Assembly: GCF_032854445.1 (NCBI RefSeq)
Contig: NC_088303.1
Span: 28,749,265 to 28,813,264, forward strand
DNA length: 64,000 bases
Direction: 5' to 3'
From: Liolophura sinensis
Lineage: Eukaryota; Mollusca; Polyplacophora; Chitonida; Chitonidae
The translations under genes were made by a program, and so were the position numbers. Shown here in pieces: positions 10,914 through 24,491 of the stretch (its first letter is position 1; the number at the start of each line of letters is the position of its first letter). Under the pieces are notes generated by a model. It made no database searches, had not been told where the DNA came from, and worked only from the letters and a program-made list of their open reading frames with translations.

Positions 10914-13157
10914 TTAAGTCAGTACCTCCTGATATACATGTGGGTGTATGTGAGATGATGGCCTTATGTGGGCTTAAACAACAAAGGAAGTTATTGAATC
11001 CCGGCTTGACAGATTTAACCGTCATGTTATCATTCCTGCCTACGCTATCGTTGTACGTCAAAACCAAACCACCCGTATCCTGTTTTATTTCTTCTTCTTA
11101 AAGAGCTGAAAGCTTTCACATCAGAAACTCCGAGACTGAGAGCATGTTTGTATTGGCCTAGTCGTCCCCAGGAAGACCGTTTAATCACACCACTCTATAT
11201 CATCTTGAATCACCTCGACCCTCTAATCAAAACACCGCCTATAGAGACATCCACGCACCGACAATCTTTTTATCTCACCTTTTTTCCCTATCGACAAGAA
11301 GCCAGCACCTTACGGATGAAAACTCGGTGTGTAAAAGGTAGCGTTACTTTGGCTTCGGACTTAAGTACAAGTCGCCAGTTCCATTTCTGGACAGTTTTAC
11401 AAGTGTCTCACCGAGGCGAGTATCATCTTATTGCTTCAGTGTGATTGGTATAATGTTGATTTGTGACACCTCAGCTGCTCTGGTTTTTGGTCTGAATCTG
11501 AGCAGAACTATCCTTGTGTAGATCAGAATCTCTGAGTTTTCGATCTTCTCGCAGTTGGACACCATCTTTTTCCTTGTCTGGAAGCCCTTAAACCATTAAC
11601 TTGAGCCACGATTCGGCTATCTCTGTGCTTCTAACGACCCGTCGAAAAAGGGTATATGGAGGTCGGTCAGGCACAAATTATCATCAGCGGGGAGCGGTCG
11701 AAGAATGTGCAAGGTCGATTGCTTTCATGAAGCGACCAAACAGTCACATTGTCATGAAGCGACCAAACAGTCACATCGACGTTTTTTATCTGCTCTTTTA
11801 CCTGGACGGTTAACCTCCCAGCCAGTAATTGGATTAATTGTACTACGTGAATTACTGACTTCCAGATGTCTTTTTAGTGTTGGTTTCCATGTGGAGAGCG
11901 TAGTTTCATTGAGCGTTAGCCAGAGATGGTTGTTTCTCCGAGCGTCAACAGAACTTTAACGGTGCGTTCGTTGAAAGATGTTTTACTTCCATTAGTCCGT
12001 GACAAAAGTTTTACTGGCGTTACTCCGTGACAGAGGTTACTCAGTGACAGAAGTTCAAGAAAGCGTTACTCAAGGGCCGATTCCATAAAGTCATTTTTGA
12101 CTTAAGTCAAAATTTAAAACCTCTTCATAGTGATTACTTTTGGTATTAGAAGTTGAAATTTGGACATATTTTTCGTAAGATAACATTAATGAGGTCGACA
12201 CAATTTTTAATTCTAAAGGTAAAAAAATAAGCTTTAAGATTTTATTTCAGATGTTTACTTAAGACAGAAATGGCTTTGATAAGTGAAATCTACTCAGATA
12301 TACAAGATTTTCACTAAGATTTACACACTTAGAAAAGATATACTAAGCGTTACCTTAATTGCAAAAGTTTCTATTAATGTACTCAATTACATGTCAGAGG
12401 TCATCTAACTCGGAAGGTGCGCTTGAAGACTTTAGCAGAATTCTCCTCAATAAGTGAGAATATGACGATTAATTTCATAACATGTATAACTGTGGTGACC
12501 TGGATTGGGGATGGGATGATTTCACTGGCAAATTAACGTAAACAGAACAAAATAATTTGTCAACAGAAGTGTAACTATTTGTGCTACAGGGTATACTTTC
12601 AAACTGACAGCTATAGTGTCGCTCGAACTGATGTGTTGAGTTACATTTCTGCTAGAAAGCCATAGCGATGACTCAATACATGAAAATTGAACCTCAAATT
12701 AACCGTAGAATGATTTCTTTTGCAACAGGCAACTTTTTTTTCTATTTCTTAGTCTGCAGATACGTTATATCAGAATTTGCATTGAATCATGTTTTTTCAA
12801 GGCTTCATCTTTTGACATGCACAAACATCCCCATGACAAGGGTGCGACGTTTTAATCACTGTCAAGATGCTAGGAAGGAAAGGGATTTAACACACAGTCG
12901 ATAATCTTCAATGTTTGCTCGGCTAACCGGCAACTCGCTTAAACCAGGTTTTAAATGCCCCGGTATTTTCCAGAGAATTGATACTCGAACACGTAGCTTT
13001 AGAGAATGACGCTTGATTTCCGTATTTCCGGGCTTTCCATTATATTATATGACCGTAAACACTAATAACGTTAACAGCAGTTACTATGGATTAATTTGTT
13101 TGGCTGTTTTGCAGCATGCGTGCTTAAAGTGAACATAAAGTCAGCCACTAGAGCTGA

Positions 13158-13384
13158 ATTGCTTTATTTATTTTTTATTTGATTGTTGTTTTACTTCGTA
13201 TTCAAGAATATTTCACTTATACGACGGCGGCCAGCATTATGCTTGGTGGTAACCGGGCACAGCCCAAGACCATCCGCAGGTTGTTGGAAGCCAGCATGAG
13301 CTGGACTTGAACTCACAGCGACCGCATTGGTGAGAGGCTCCTGGATCTTTACGCTGCGCTAGCGTGCTAACTGACTAAGCCGAA
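13158..13384 (-). mobile_element. tRNA-derived SINE, near full length, minus strand
   Basis: It runs from 'ctttatttattttttatttg' to 'ctgactaagccgaattg'. It includes the complemented B box region 'ggacttgaactcacagcgac' and the head. About 30 bp in the middle are deleted. The same insertion in copy C is at 41349-41611 and is more complete. Confidence 0.92.
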
Positions 13385-14829
13385 TTGATTAATAAAGTTA
13401 TATTCTAGAAATTTTCTAAAAACATTTTCAAATTCTACACTTCTTAACAACAAAATAATAGCAAATGATCGTCAGTACCTAACCACTCATAGGTAACGCC
13501 ATTTTGCAATGTTTATACTATCTAGAGTGACGTCACAAAACCTAAGAGCTCTCCCGTACAGTCGATATTAAACAACATGCAATGAGAAAATACAAACAGA
13601 AATGCCTGATGCCAAAAACCAAAGAGTATCATTTTTGTTCTGTTTTCAAAGGGTAGATGTTTCTTTTAGCCTGGCGCTCGGTCTGAACGATCTTCATAAG
13701 TTTAAGCGTCGTATTTTACTGGTCCTGCTCGTCCTCGTCTTCGATCTGCATGGGTGTAAGCATTAAACCTAGCTGGCTCTACAGATATCAGAGAATTTAC
13801 CGAGCATAGCAAAGCTTTTTGATTTGTAACAGACTCTATTATGCCGTTTTCTCGCACGGAGAGTTTGATATCCTGCTGGATGTGGGTGCTAGAATCGCTC
13901 AAGGCGAGAATTGTTCACACGGTACCCCTATCTATTAAGATGAAACGAGGAAGGTCACTACACAGGAATGGGTCATCTCAAGGGATTCGAAAAGACGCCG
14001 TGGAGGATTTGGGAAGGGTGGGAATCCAAAACCGTAAGCTCCAAAACCTGGTCACCAAATAACTCGCTGGTACAACTGAAAAGGAGACGAAGTTGATTAT
14101 CTGCTTATCACGGCAGACCAGACTAGCCTTCCACAAACGTGGCCACGTCCGCGGTACATGGCTCACACAGGACTTCTGATCAAGTAGCTAGTTAGTGTGG
14201 GATCAAGCCGCGATACGTTTTCTCCCGAGAGTCAGTTTGATTTAGCTCTAAAACCTTAGGTTGCTGGCGGTAATTGACATTCCACGCCTGTGAAATTTAT
14301 CAGGTTAACAACAGTCACGTATTAAATGAGCCTGTAGACAGAATGACCTGACTCAGGTACAAGTGTGTAATCAGCCAGTTGAGTGGCTGAACTGATACAC
14401 AGGCCGAAACTCGCACTCTGTGCTCACTCCCTAAGGCATATGCAGTGCTCATAGAAAAGCACATATCCAAGCGCATGGGTATAGAAACGTTTTTCCAGGC
14501 AGTGCTTACAGAGCAAGGGAAAATCTTAATCTTTGTTGTCATAAATGTTTTTCCCAGTCCAACTGACCAAGACGGAGAATAGAAAAGCGTTCATCTTGAA
14601 TTTATCACGTCTTGGAGAGCATTTAGTCAATAATCTAATGCATCAGCTAATGTCTTTCAACAGACCAAAAAGGAGTAATTGATGTCGTAATTAATCTAAT
14701 AACCTGGACTTACGTTCCACAGTTCAAAAACTAACGACATGATAGGTCTTCGTAACAAACGGTTTAATTAAACGTTTAGATTCTGGTTAGAGGTTAATAA
14801 TCTAGTTTAGATGCACAGTGTGGGCAGAA

Positions 14830-15057
14830 TTAGTTTATCATGGGAAACTTGACCTCGTTCCGTACACCTTTGTCACTGTGAAGACAACACAGGCGACAGA
14901 ACAGAGTTCCAGGTTTGTGAATGTAGCGATTCAGAGCCATAAATGTGTACGCTAACCTATAAACGTGGGTACTTGATATCTCAGCTAACAAGGATCTCAC
15001 TTTCTCAGCGTGGGCTGTGGCAACGAATACAAAGAATAACAAAACAACTCCATACAT
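14830..15057 (-). CDS. Small predicted secreted protein ORF, copy A
   Basis: A minus-strand ORF of 75 residues starting MYGVVLLFFVFVATAHAEK. It has a textbook signal peptide: a short start, a hydrophobic core of about 11 residues, and an A-H-A cleavage site near residue 17. The rest (YRLAYTFMALNRYIHKPG, then three Cys in a CRLCC context) matches no family I recognise. Copy C keeps the frame open (44867-45130). Of about six base differences within the codons, about five change the amino acid, which looks like neutral drift. An internal GTGAGA after codon 19 could be a splice donor, in which case only the signal peptide is exon 1. It may be a real first exon or a decayed one. Confidence 0.3.
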   Translation of the reverse strand: MYGVVLLFFVFVATAHAEKVRSLLAEISSTHVYRLAYTFMALNRYIHKPGTLFCRLCCLHSDKGVRNEVKFPMIN

Positions 15058-15997
15058 GCGTGTGTGAGTGATGATGGTCACATATTGATGAAAGACAACA
15101 ACGTTTGTCTCATAGCAAAAGCAGGGTTGAAAGAAGATTTTACTATTTTAAGGTGCTTTCCTGTGGAATTTCCCGTCATAATAAAAATATAATGATGTGA
15201 ACTAACATCATTTCCACATATTTACTGTCTAGTTTAGGAGGTAGTAAGCTATTACGAAGTGTCGTATTGGTTCACACAATCACATTCTTATAAATTGGAG
15301 AAAAAAAGAAATAATTTGGATGTTCAGAGGAACAAAAATTCGTTTTTTTTATATTTCTTCATATATTATCAAGCTATATGTCAGCACCTCTTTATCTGTT
15401 TAGCCTCGTAATAAATGTCTATTAAAGACACTGTCACATATTCACGGTATAAATCGTGAGACAAAACTTGTTTCAAATACCAACACTAAGCGGAAAGGGA
15501 TATTATCCTATGCAGTTAACGGTATACAGTAGGCTTGTGGTTAGCAGCGAATACTTTTATTAGCAACAAATATTTGACTTTGGCATATTTCATCGGCTAC
15601 ATCTGTTACATAACAACTTAACTGTATATCGGGGAAGCCCTTGGGTCTTTTCGCAGACGAAAGCAGGTTGGCAATCAGCCTAAGACGATTTCCCATCTAG
15701 TTGCAAGGGGTTCTTCAACGTCATCTGTCACCATATATACATTATTCTTCCAACGTTATTCGTGTGGCTCAAAACACTAACCTATACACCTGTATATCCT
15801 CTTCTATTTTCTTCTTAAAGAACACAAAGATTTCACGCCAGAAACCCTGAGACTGAGAGCACGTCTGTTTTGGGCTGGTTGTCCCCAGGATGGCGGTTTA
15901 AACACATCACTTATATATCTTCTTGTTCCAGAACAAATCTGATACAGTTACTAGCTTTCAAGAAACTCCCAGATCCTGGTCCCTGAAGGGTGTCAAG

Positions 15998-16091
15998 ATG
16001 GTGTTTTCAAATATCACACTAGTCATTTTGCTCTGGCTCTGTGAGATAAATTCAAGTAAAACAAACGCATGTATAAGTAGAATTCATCGAG
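15998..16091 (+). CDS. Exon 1 of the Cys-rich gene, copy B: signal peptide
   Basis: Thirty-one codons plus one base. The product starts MVFSNITLVILLWLCEINSS, with a hydrophobic core of about ten residues, and continues to CISRIHR. It is followed by a consensus donor (CGAG|GTAAAG) at 16092. The ATG at 15998 is chosen because the hydrophobic segment starts right after it. An upstream in-frame start region (15923) would put a 25-residue polar extension in front. The upstream sequence 'cttcttgttccag' at about 15917-15929 could be an acceptor for a 5' untranslated exon. Confidence 0.5.
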
Positions 16092-17728
16092 GTAAAGAAA
16101 GAAAATTTATACAGATGTGTAGCAGTTGTTAGTGAATGTATTATGTACTGTTGTTCCACTATTTGATCACAAGAGGTTTTAAAACTCAGCCTAACTTTCA
16201 CACACCCGCTCATTACACCCGCACAACAACGGTACTCATTATACCCCTGATTGTCTACTGTGCTAATAGTTTCTACGTAATATAAAGTGTGAAAACCTCA
16301 ACTGAGTTACTCAAGCAAACAACATGTAGTGTCCAAATTCTGCCACATTCCATGATGTGTCTCATTAACAACAGTGAATGTCATGTCTCTCTGCCCAGCT
16401 CAAATGCAATTTGACAGAAAGCTAACTGACAGAAGAACTACTAAGTTTTGAGTCGCGCCGGGAATACAGGTATTGGTCTCTATAATACAAGGCTATAATC
16501 CCCAGTCAGTTTTGGCTGCCAAAATGCTAGTAAACAGTGCAAAAAGTTGCTCAATAAATATATCACTCTATATATATTGCGTCAAAAGAACAACACAGTA
16601 TTGAGGTTAAAGCTGCGTCGTGTTTTTACGCCACCAACGACATATAGTCATACAATAGATCAAAAAATGGTAACACTGTGTTCTCAGGCTGAAAAAGTAA
16701 AACGCGGCCAACTTTTGAAAGCCTTCTGTGCAGGCTACCTAATATAACCTGTAGACACGTCCTGGATAGATAAACCGGCGCTAAGGATGCCTAACAGTAA
16801 ACGTCAAAGAGATCAAAACTAAAACCATTTACTCGTGAACGATGTATTCATTTAGATCTGTTTTCAAGGCTATGGAAACTCCCTCCCTTAATAGAACAAG
16901 TAACGAACTTTTAATGGTTAAGATCAATGTTCCAATAACTCCAGCCCTTTAGAATAATCGAACAGTAGATTTTAACAGCATATTTCGGAAAGTGCAGGAC
17001 TGACCGCCAGATCAATGTGAATTCCGATTGGCCTGCACTCGACTGAAAGCATTACCTTTTTCATTTTCCCTTTTTTTCCCTATCGCGTCTTAACATTCCC
17101 TTGTCCCAATATTACTCTAGATCCCCGCGCCGGGCGAATTCGAATAAAACCACAGAACCGTGATCTTCTTAACAAACATCAAAAGTGTATTACTGTGAGA
17201 AAATTAATTGATTTTATGGATATGTTTCCACCACAATTGTCACGATAAACTCTAGAAAATGGATCTGAATAAATAGTCTCTAATTTGGTTTTCATAACTT
17301 CACCAAACCGATTGATCCGTGAGAAAATCATGTTTTTAAGAGAAAAAGTAGAAATAAGACTAAAGGAGCTTAAAACATAGAGAACAGCCATTATCCCCTT
17401 CCACAACCCACAACCAACCCCTGAAAAATATTCTTTATTCGTTTGCATTCAGCTTACATCAACGACATCTGAACACAAATATTTATATCCGCAGACATGA
17501 TACATTTGCAGACAGGATGTACCTACATAGTCTCAGGCCAATGACTTCAGTGTTTAAGAAACACGACTTAGTCGCGCTATGTGACGATATAGCCTATGTA
17601 TACAACCAAATGTAGTAGTTCAGCTCAATTAATAACGATAAATCAATGGTACAGTTATAAGCGACCGGGCCAATAGCAAAGTGGTTGATAATATAAATGA
17701 TCATGTCTCTGATATATTTCTCTGATGT

Positions 17729-18746
17729 TGTTATGTATGACTATTTAACGTCTTCATGTACTGTTAGTCTGCGGACCTTTGTGTTATATGTTATAAGCGT
17801 AACAGGCCCTGTTATATATGTACAGTGCGGACCTGGCCGAAAGCACCTTGTTCAATGCTCTGTTTATTTAACTGGATGTTCATTGGCTGTTAATTCTTTG
17901 TCTAAAAATAGTTGAATCCACCTGGAGCGTATATAAGCCGTGTTTTCTGCGCAGAGAGGAGGTATTTTTGCTGCATCCACTGGGAGCCAGGAGAGTGTGA
18001 GACGCTCTCGTATCGAGTCCATTATTTTGATATGAGCTGGTGATGCCAGTTTCATTTGGGAGGACAGTTTTTTATGCCGGCACCGTTTGTGTACCACAGT
18101 AGTACTGATGTCTGGTTTATGTGAATTTCTGCGGAAGTCACGTTTATTGGTGTTCGGATCTTTATTATGATTATACAGTGTGGACTGTGTAATTTGTTTA
18201 ACACGCTGACCTCACCTGACCGACAAGGTCGTCAAGGACTCTAAACTGAAGTTTTCAGTTTTGCAAAGGACGTTCGTTCTGCCACAAGGTGACATTACTC
18301 TACGTCTCTGAACGGCTCGTTTGTGAGCTTCTGCGGGAGCTGTGACTGATCTGAAGTGGATTATACCTCCATGCCTGTATTTACCTTGTGTTGTGCTCTG
18401 CGGGTGTGACGTCATTCAAAGCCTTGACTGTTCCAGTTCTGTGTAACCTGTGTACTGTGTTCGTGTTCGCTAACCTGGCGAAGTGCCTGTCTAGGACAAT
18501 TTGTGACTTGTGTGGATTGTGTGTTCATCCCATGATCTTTACGTTGGATTTCCTGGAATACATTCCTTGGGATGCAAAGGTGAACTGGAAACTTGTAAAG
18601 ACCGGTATTACTGATGTGTATGTTGTTGTTGTTGTTGTTGAACTGTCTGTAAAACTGTACGTCTCATTTTATATATAAAGCATTGTTTACATTGTAATAT
18701 TGAGTCACTGAGTCTGTTTTCTGTTGCCGTTTTCTATACCGTAACA
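17729..18746. mobile_element. Solo LTR of an LTR retrotransposon
   Basis: A 1018-bp insertion found only in copy B. It starts TGTTATG and ends CGTAACA, giving the canonical TG...CA ends with a 5-bp inverted repeat (TGTTA/TAACA). It is flanked by ATGT on both sides (17725-17728 and 18747-18750), a 4-bp target-site duplication. Copies A and C have the empty site near 1270 and 30450. Inside are a TATA-like 'gcgtatataagccgtg' at about 17927 and a (GTT)n run near 18622. No gag or pol sequence is present, so this is a single LTR left by recombination. Its superfamily cannot be named from the LTR alone. Confidence 0.82.
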
Positions 18747-18940
18747 ATGTGTAATATAAACAAAGCCAGAGGGGAACCCACTGAACTGTGGTTTTCTAGT
18801 CTAGCATTGATTGACCTTCCACAAATAAAGGCCTTCCAGAGGCTACGACGTTAAATTCCAAGCATTCACTCCAGAGGCTACGAGGAAACTCATAGAAGAC
18901 AAGCCCCGCTTGCAAGCTTCAGCAACCTGCTGGTCTCTGA

Positions 18941-19075
18941 GCAACTTGCGGATGGTCGTGTCGGCTTTCCCCTTGGCCCTGTTCGCTTCCTCTCACCATA
19001 CCACTGGCCGCCGTCGTATAAGTGAAATATTCTTGAGCACGGCGTAAAACATTAATAAAATAATCAATAAATATT
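18941..19075 (+). mobile_element. tRNA-derived SINE, 5'-truncated, plus strand
   Basis: It contains 'acttgcggatggtcgtgtcg', 'ccgccgtcgtataagtgaaa' and 'cttgagcacggcgtaaaaca', followed by an A/T-rich tail. The tRNA-like head is absent. It is private to copy B. Confidence 0.88.
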
Positions 19076-19583
19076 TAGGCCGCAACGTTAAATTCCTGTC
19101 GTTTTAAAGCCCAGTAATAGAGCCAGTATTAACTTTATTAACCTTTAACAGTACTTTTTATTCCAAACCTTGAAAATGAAGCCTTCGCTGTATCGTAAAA
19201 GGATTCAAGTAAGAATATGTTTTTCTGACTGATAGCGGACGTTAGGGATACTCTAGGTTCCAAGCAACTGAAGAAGTGTGCACTTTATTAAATCTGTTAC
19301 AGCGGCTGTTTGACATTTGGCAATTTAAACTGCAAATACATGTAGAGGTAAACTATGGACACAGTAAGCCTGTGTTGATATCAGCAAGAATACCGGCCAT
19401 GTGATATCATACCCCTGTTGTGCTGTTTTTTGTGATTGTGTCAGAGCAAATTGCCTTGAGTTAAAACTTTGCCAACAATAAGATGGCCTCTTTGTGTTAC
19501 AACACCATCCCATTAGTGTTGCCTATGTAAAATTAGAAGCCAGGGTTGTTCCCTAACCTGATAGTATCTTTCCTATCGAACAG

Positions 19584-19629
19584 AACATTGAATAGTTGAC
19601 AAAGGTTGTGTCGACATTTTACACGGAAC
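19584..19629 (+). pseudogene. Exon 2 of the Cys-rich gene, copy B (nonsense codon)
   Basis: Equivalent to 1627-1672. Length, acceptor (CAG) and donor (GTGAGA) are preserved. The second codon is TGA where A and C have AGG. Downstream codons still spell DKGCVDILHG, so the frame is otherwise intact. Confidence 0.5.
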
Positions 19630-20139
19630 GTGAGAATTGTAAAGCGACGTGTGGAGGAGCTGGGTTAAGAATTCACCAACCACTGTCTCAAATGTGTCTT
19701 TACGTCATCTTGCTTCGTGAGTTAAAAATGCCATTTTTTGCAACACGTCGTTTGCTCACGACCTACACCTATCGCCAATTGTTTATCAAGGTGAATAACC
19801 GAAATTTTCTCGAAAACGCATCGAACAGAACATTGGCTTACTGACAGAGGTTGGCTTGAGACCATAGCACGACACATAAGAATGGCAATGTAATATGTGG
19901 AGAGGCTTGCTAAGGATTTGAGACTTTGTACGTTTTTGTTTGTGGACGCCAAGAACGAGTCTCCATTTGGCAAGTTAACAATTGTGGAATGTGACTTAAC
20001 CTGATGCAAAACTCGATCGAGTATGCGATGTACCAGTCACGCGCCTGTAGATGAATCCAGGCAGTCAAGGCAAAAACATCACTTCATTAGTTTAATGGAA
20101 CAAAATTTATGGTACAGTAAGATATATATAGTAGGTCGC

Positions 20140-20520
20140 TTTATTATACTGTATAATACTGTATGATCTGACCTACGTGCTCTTACATATCACTATTCTT
20201 CTCAGCTCTCTTCTTATACATCTCTGCATTCGTTGTAAATGTCACCTCTCATTCATTGTTGTAGGTGGCAAAGAAAAACCAATCTTAAAATTTGTATAAT
20301 GCTATTTGAAATCGTAATAATTATACGTGAAGTTTTGTCTTGCACATAGCGAGTTGTTAATTATGTGTAAATATGTCTTTGGATTTTTACCACTTTCCCT
20401 TTAATCATTCTCGCCCTTTAGGCTTCTGTCAGTGAAAGAGTTACTGACGACCTTTCCCATAGCTGCATGACGTATGTGAGCGCAAACGGTAACACGACGG
20501 TTTATTCACAGACAGAAGAC
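20140..20520. other. Copy B-specific insertion, unidentified
   Basis: About 350 bp absent from the equivalent place in copy A (near 2168-2205) and copy C (near 31330-31380). It starts around 'ttattatactgtataatact' and ends near 'cacagacagaagactct'. I see no ORF, no terminal inverted repeat and no clear target-site duplication. Confidence 0.5.
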
Positions 20521-20944
20521 TCTCTTCATGACCAGGACTGCATACAAGCCTCGTTGTAAAGAGTCACCAGTCTGACTCACTGAGCCACAGCTTGCCATCT
20601 ATTACTTATGACACCACAGATTTTGGCTCAGTGGATAACTACTGATCTGGCAAATCCATTAACACATTTCTTGCCAGGAAAACGCCTACTTGAAACAAAA
20701 ACTACCGAAAACTTCACATTGCCCAACAACCTTGTCGCCATGTTGGTGTTGTTGTTACACTCAAAAAATGACTGTATCATGAGCGTAGTGAAACCAGCGA
20801 CAGCTTTATCTTAAAGCTTTATGTACTCTGTTCATGTTGGCAGTGTCTGAGGATATTTCATACGTACGTAATGGCATAAGCTAGTCTAAATGCAAAGACA
20901 AATGTATACGTAAGAATACAACCTGATATTCCCCTCACTTCGTC

Positions 20945-22085
20945 ATTGCATTTGGCGGTACAGGCCAAGAACTGAACTGCTTTCAGTATAGTGTACCGTG
21001 TTGGCGTTATTCATGGTGTCTTCTTTATGGCTGTCCATGCAAAATGGCCACAGAATAAATATATCTGTATTTAGATGTCAATCACAGCAAAGACTGACTA
21101 AATCATTCGCTAAGCCAAGTCTTATAGGCTGAAGGAACCATTCTTGCGAAACAGCCATTGCGATTAATTGTCAGATTGTTATTTCTAGCCATATCAGCTG
21201 TATTCTGACAAGTGTCACCATAGCAGCATGGACAATAAACGTAAGCACACAACGAAAGTCAAATGTGTTTTTTATGACCACTGAGAAAACCTTCTTCATT
21301 TGCCCCCTGCCATTCAGCCGTCACTATAGTTTTTTCCTTTCCCATGCAGCGTTTCACCGACTAGATCGAATTTAAATCAACTTTTTCGCACGGGTTCATT
21401 TTGAACATTTCAGCGTCAAAACATAAAATTACTGAAGTCCTGCAGTGTTTTTACTGAAAGACAAATTAACAACTAAATTTCTACAAATTATTTTCCATTT
21501 TTATTCGTATTTTATCTCAGCCTCAGAATTTTGCTTCTTATTAGTGGACCCTTGTCAGATTTATGAAGGGTATAGGTTAAGAAGAGCCCAGAAAGCAGAT
21601 CTGTATGTATACCTGAGATACCGCCAGGGGTAAAGCCACAACTGAGCTGAACAGAGCTAGATTATAACATGCTGTACCTTAGTATTCAAAGCATAGCCAT
21701 TCGGTAAAAACCGCTCTGGCACTACCAGGAAGGCAGTGAAGCAAAACGTGAATCAATCTACAGTTATTGAATTAAATTGAAAATAAAAAAAATATGGCGG
21801 AAATGGCACGAATTACAAGAACATGACAAATTCAGCTCGTAAAACGTTGAAAAGTCTACGAAACAATGAATGCAGTTAGTATGTTAATACTTCACTTTGA
21901 TACGAACATTTGAAAAAAAGAACAATAAAAGCACGTGGATAAGGTAGGATTACAGCGTGTGCGGATCAATCTGGGTTGTAATTTCACAACAGAGCGGTTC
22001 GTCACATTTTCTGTTTGCAGAGTAAAGTCGAAATACCCAAGCATCTACATTTTGCCCAGGGGAGATGGAAGTGAAAGAGACATAA
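20945..22085. other. Copy B-specific insertion, unidentified
   Basis: About 1.1 kb inserted between 'cctcacttcgtcat' and 'cataaacgaaagggcgg'. Copies A and C have a short 50-bp sequence there (near 2790-2840 and 31985-32040). The content is AT-rich with no recognised coding motif and no visible terminal repeats. It may be a degraded transposon. Confidence 0.5.
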
Positions 22086-24491
22086 ACGAAAGGGCGGATG
22101 TGTAATCGGTAACAAATACACCGCCTGATTGTTTGTCCAGTGGCAAGACGCTCTCGCAGTAATTACTGGTGTCTGGCCAACAAGCTCTCCACTTGGCGTA
22201 CAGTTAATATTGTATATCAGCGCCAGTGCTACGTGTTCAGCCAAATAACGTAACATCAAGCTCCTCATTAGCCGTTGGCTTTAAAGCGGCCTTCCAAGCG
22301 GCGGAAGACGTTGACCCGGTGAGAGATAGAGAGAGACAGTGATTCCATACATAAGAATAGTTAACTCCCGTGTCCACGAGTCTTGGTACTTAATCCCATT
22401 GGGATCACGGCTGTGGGCACACCGTGTGAAGCCACCTGGTAAAGACTGAGATAAACCGTATCAAATAAGCGTTGCTCAACTTACTTAGCTCTCTACAAAC
22501 AACCAATACATCTTCGTTTTGTATTGATATTGTATTTTGTAAAGGATATTTTTTGGTCAAATACATAGAGTTTGTGCATTGTTGTTCTGACGGAAAAACT
22601 AAATTATTCATAAAACATGCAAAGCTATATTATTCATAAGACAAGCGCGCACTTCATCCTCATAAGGAAGAGTGAGACCCTTGACCTTGAAAAATTGTCC
22701 TCATTGTCAGATAAGTGTATATTCATATTGTTGAATACTACAGTGTATACTGACAAGTGTTTTACATATATTATCTAATGAAAATTCCAACTAGCAGAAT
22801 GAGCATATATGATTTTTGCCTTAAACGGACAATTTGTAATAAAATTTCCAGTGGAGTGACCAGAGCTACAGCCGCACATGATCAGTGGCTCAGTATCACC
22901 AGTATTATCATGAAGATAATATTTTCAATAAATGCAGACTTTGCATCAATGTTCTGAAATCAAACTCCCACCCCGGTCATCATCACGTAGCCGTTCCTTT
23001 CAAACAAGATGGGATTTTAAACCATACGGCACCTTGAAACTTTGCTAGCATAACCCACGTTTCTCTCACGTCACAACAGAGCGTGAGCAGATTTCTGTGG
23101 CCTAGGGTTTGACAGCGTTTCTTGAAATGGTGGCGTTGTAATAGTCTAGGCTCGGGAATGTTCACTATATTGACTTTTTTCATATAGTTTGCAGTTGAAA
23201 CTAAAAAACCAAATAGAAATTCAAAGCACATAATCATATTCGAGCTGAAGAAATCATGCTCATCTATAGATGAACTACATTTTGTCAGCGCAGTTTCTGT
23301 ATTTGCAGCAAGACGGTCTTCGGATTAATGAAAAACCGTGTGCGTTTGGAACATTCAGTCCGCAAGAAATAAAGGTATATGACAAGTAGATTACGAAAAG
23401 TGTGCGTGTTCTGCGATGTTGTGTCAGCTCTCGTTGTCTGAGGTTGCCCTATCCCATCGAGCGCCACAGGCGATCTCACACAGTCCACGTGATACATCAT
23501 GGCGGATCACATACTGTTATGATTATCCCCATGTATATGTGACGTCACCAAGTCAGACGGAAAGAGCAAAGTGATACTAGCTTTGGTATCTGGCGACAGA
23601 AGAAATGAACTAAGCGACTAATATTCAAGGGCTTGACTATAAAGTAAGGTTGTTCAATTTGTTTCCTATTTTAACTAAAGGCACACGTGTAGTCTCTATC
23701 ATATCGGTGATTCTTTAAAGAATACGTACAATTAACGAAATTAACTTCATTCTCTACACATTTTACATGGGTTGCTTAATTCCAATGTGTGTACTATAAT
23801 GAACTATTGGCATGGGTTTTCAGAATACCAACGAATATTATCTCATGAAAATTGCAACAGGCAGAATATACATATTTTTTTTGACAAAAATTGAGACTTT
23901 ACATTAAAGTAATGGTGTTCAGACTGGCATTCTATCTAAACTAAAGATATATTTTTAATCTCTATCATGTCTGTGGATCTCCAAAGAGCTTCAACATCAG
24001 CCCGGACTCAGTCAAGTGAACTATACTTCGTTCGATATTATCCCCAGCAACCCAGTATTGTTAATTTAGTAAGACGCCAGTCAGTGAAGAAATCATTGAA
24101 AGAAAGATGTTAGGGTAAAACAGCTGGACAAGTTCTTAGTATTATTACGAGACTGTAAATATTACATAATGATTCAGTTTATTTCTGAGGTAAGGAGACA
24201 TTAATTAGGATAGTGAAAGACAAATCACAAAAACCCATTGAACTGCACTACACTATGTAGAGTTAAGATATTTATAATTTTAATAAATAACCAAGGTATC
24301 CCTGGAATTTGAGTCAGATCCAATTCCCAGTGTGTGCCTCCTTACAACAGCAGAATTCTTTGCCTGAAATACAATTTTACCATTTCTTTTTCATTTTCTA
24401 TATCGCGTGGTACGGATGATTTAATTCGCGTTGTACTGACTCTTACATTACACAGACTCGTACATTACATTACAAGTCCTTCCGATTACAG

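Larger units (their letters stand above)
1..15770 (+). repeat. Segmental duplication, copy A
   Basis: This stretch is collinear with 29195-46230 (copy C). Position 1 matches 29195, 5612 matches 34834, 9348 matches 38576 and 14830 matches 44867, so the offset drifts only through indels. The left part also matches copy B (15926-26315) and the right part matches copy D (46240-50845). Its true left end lies outside the window, because copies B and C carry about 450 bp more sequence there. It ends near 'gtggctcaaaacact'. After that point, 15780-15925 resembles 11070-11215, so a new unit begins. Copy A lacks about 1.85 kb that copy C has at 42085-43928. It retains 12081-13026, which C has lost. Confidence 0.93.

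Noticed and set aside
10805-11101. Overlapping ORFs on both strands
   Set aside because: The first third is SINE sequence, and the rest shows no coding signature.
18388-18678. 96-codon ORF
   Set aside because: It lies entirely inside the solo LTR and contains a (GTT)n run that is translated as poly-Val.
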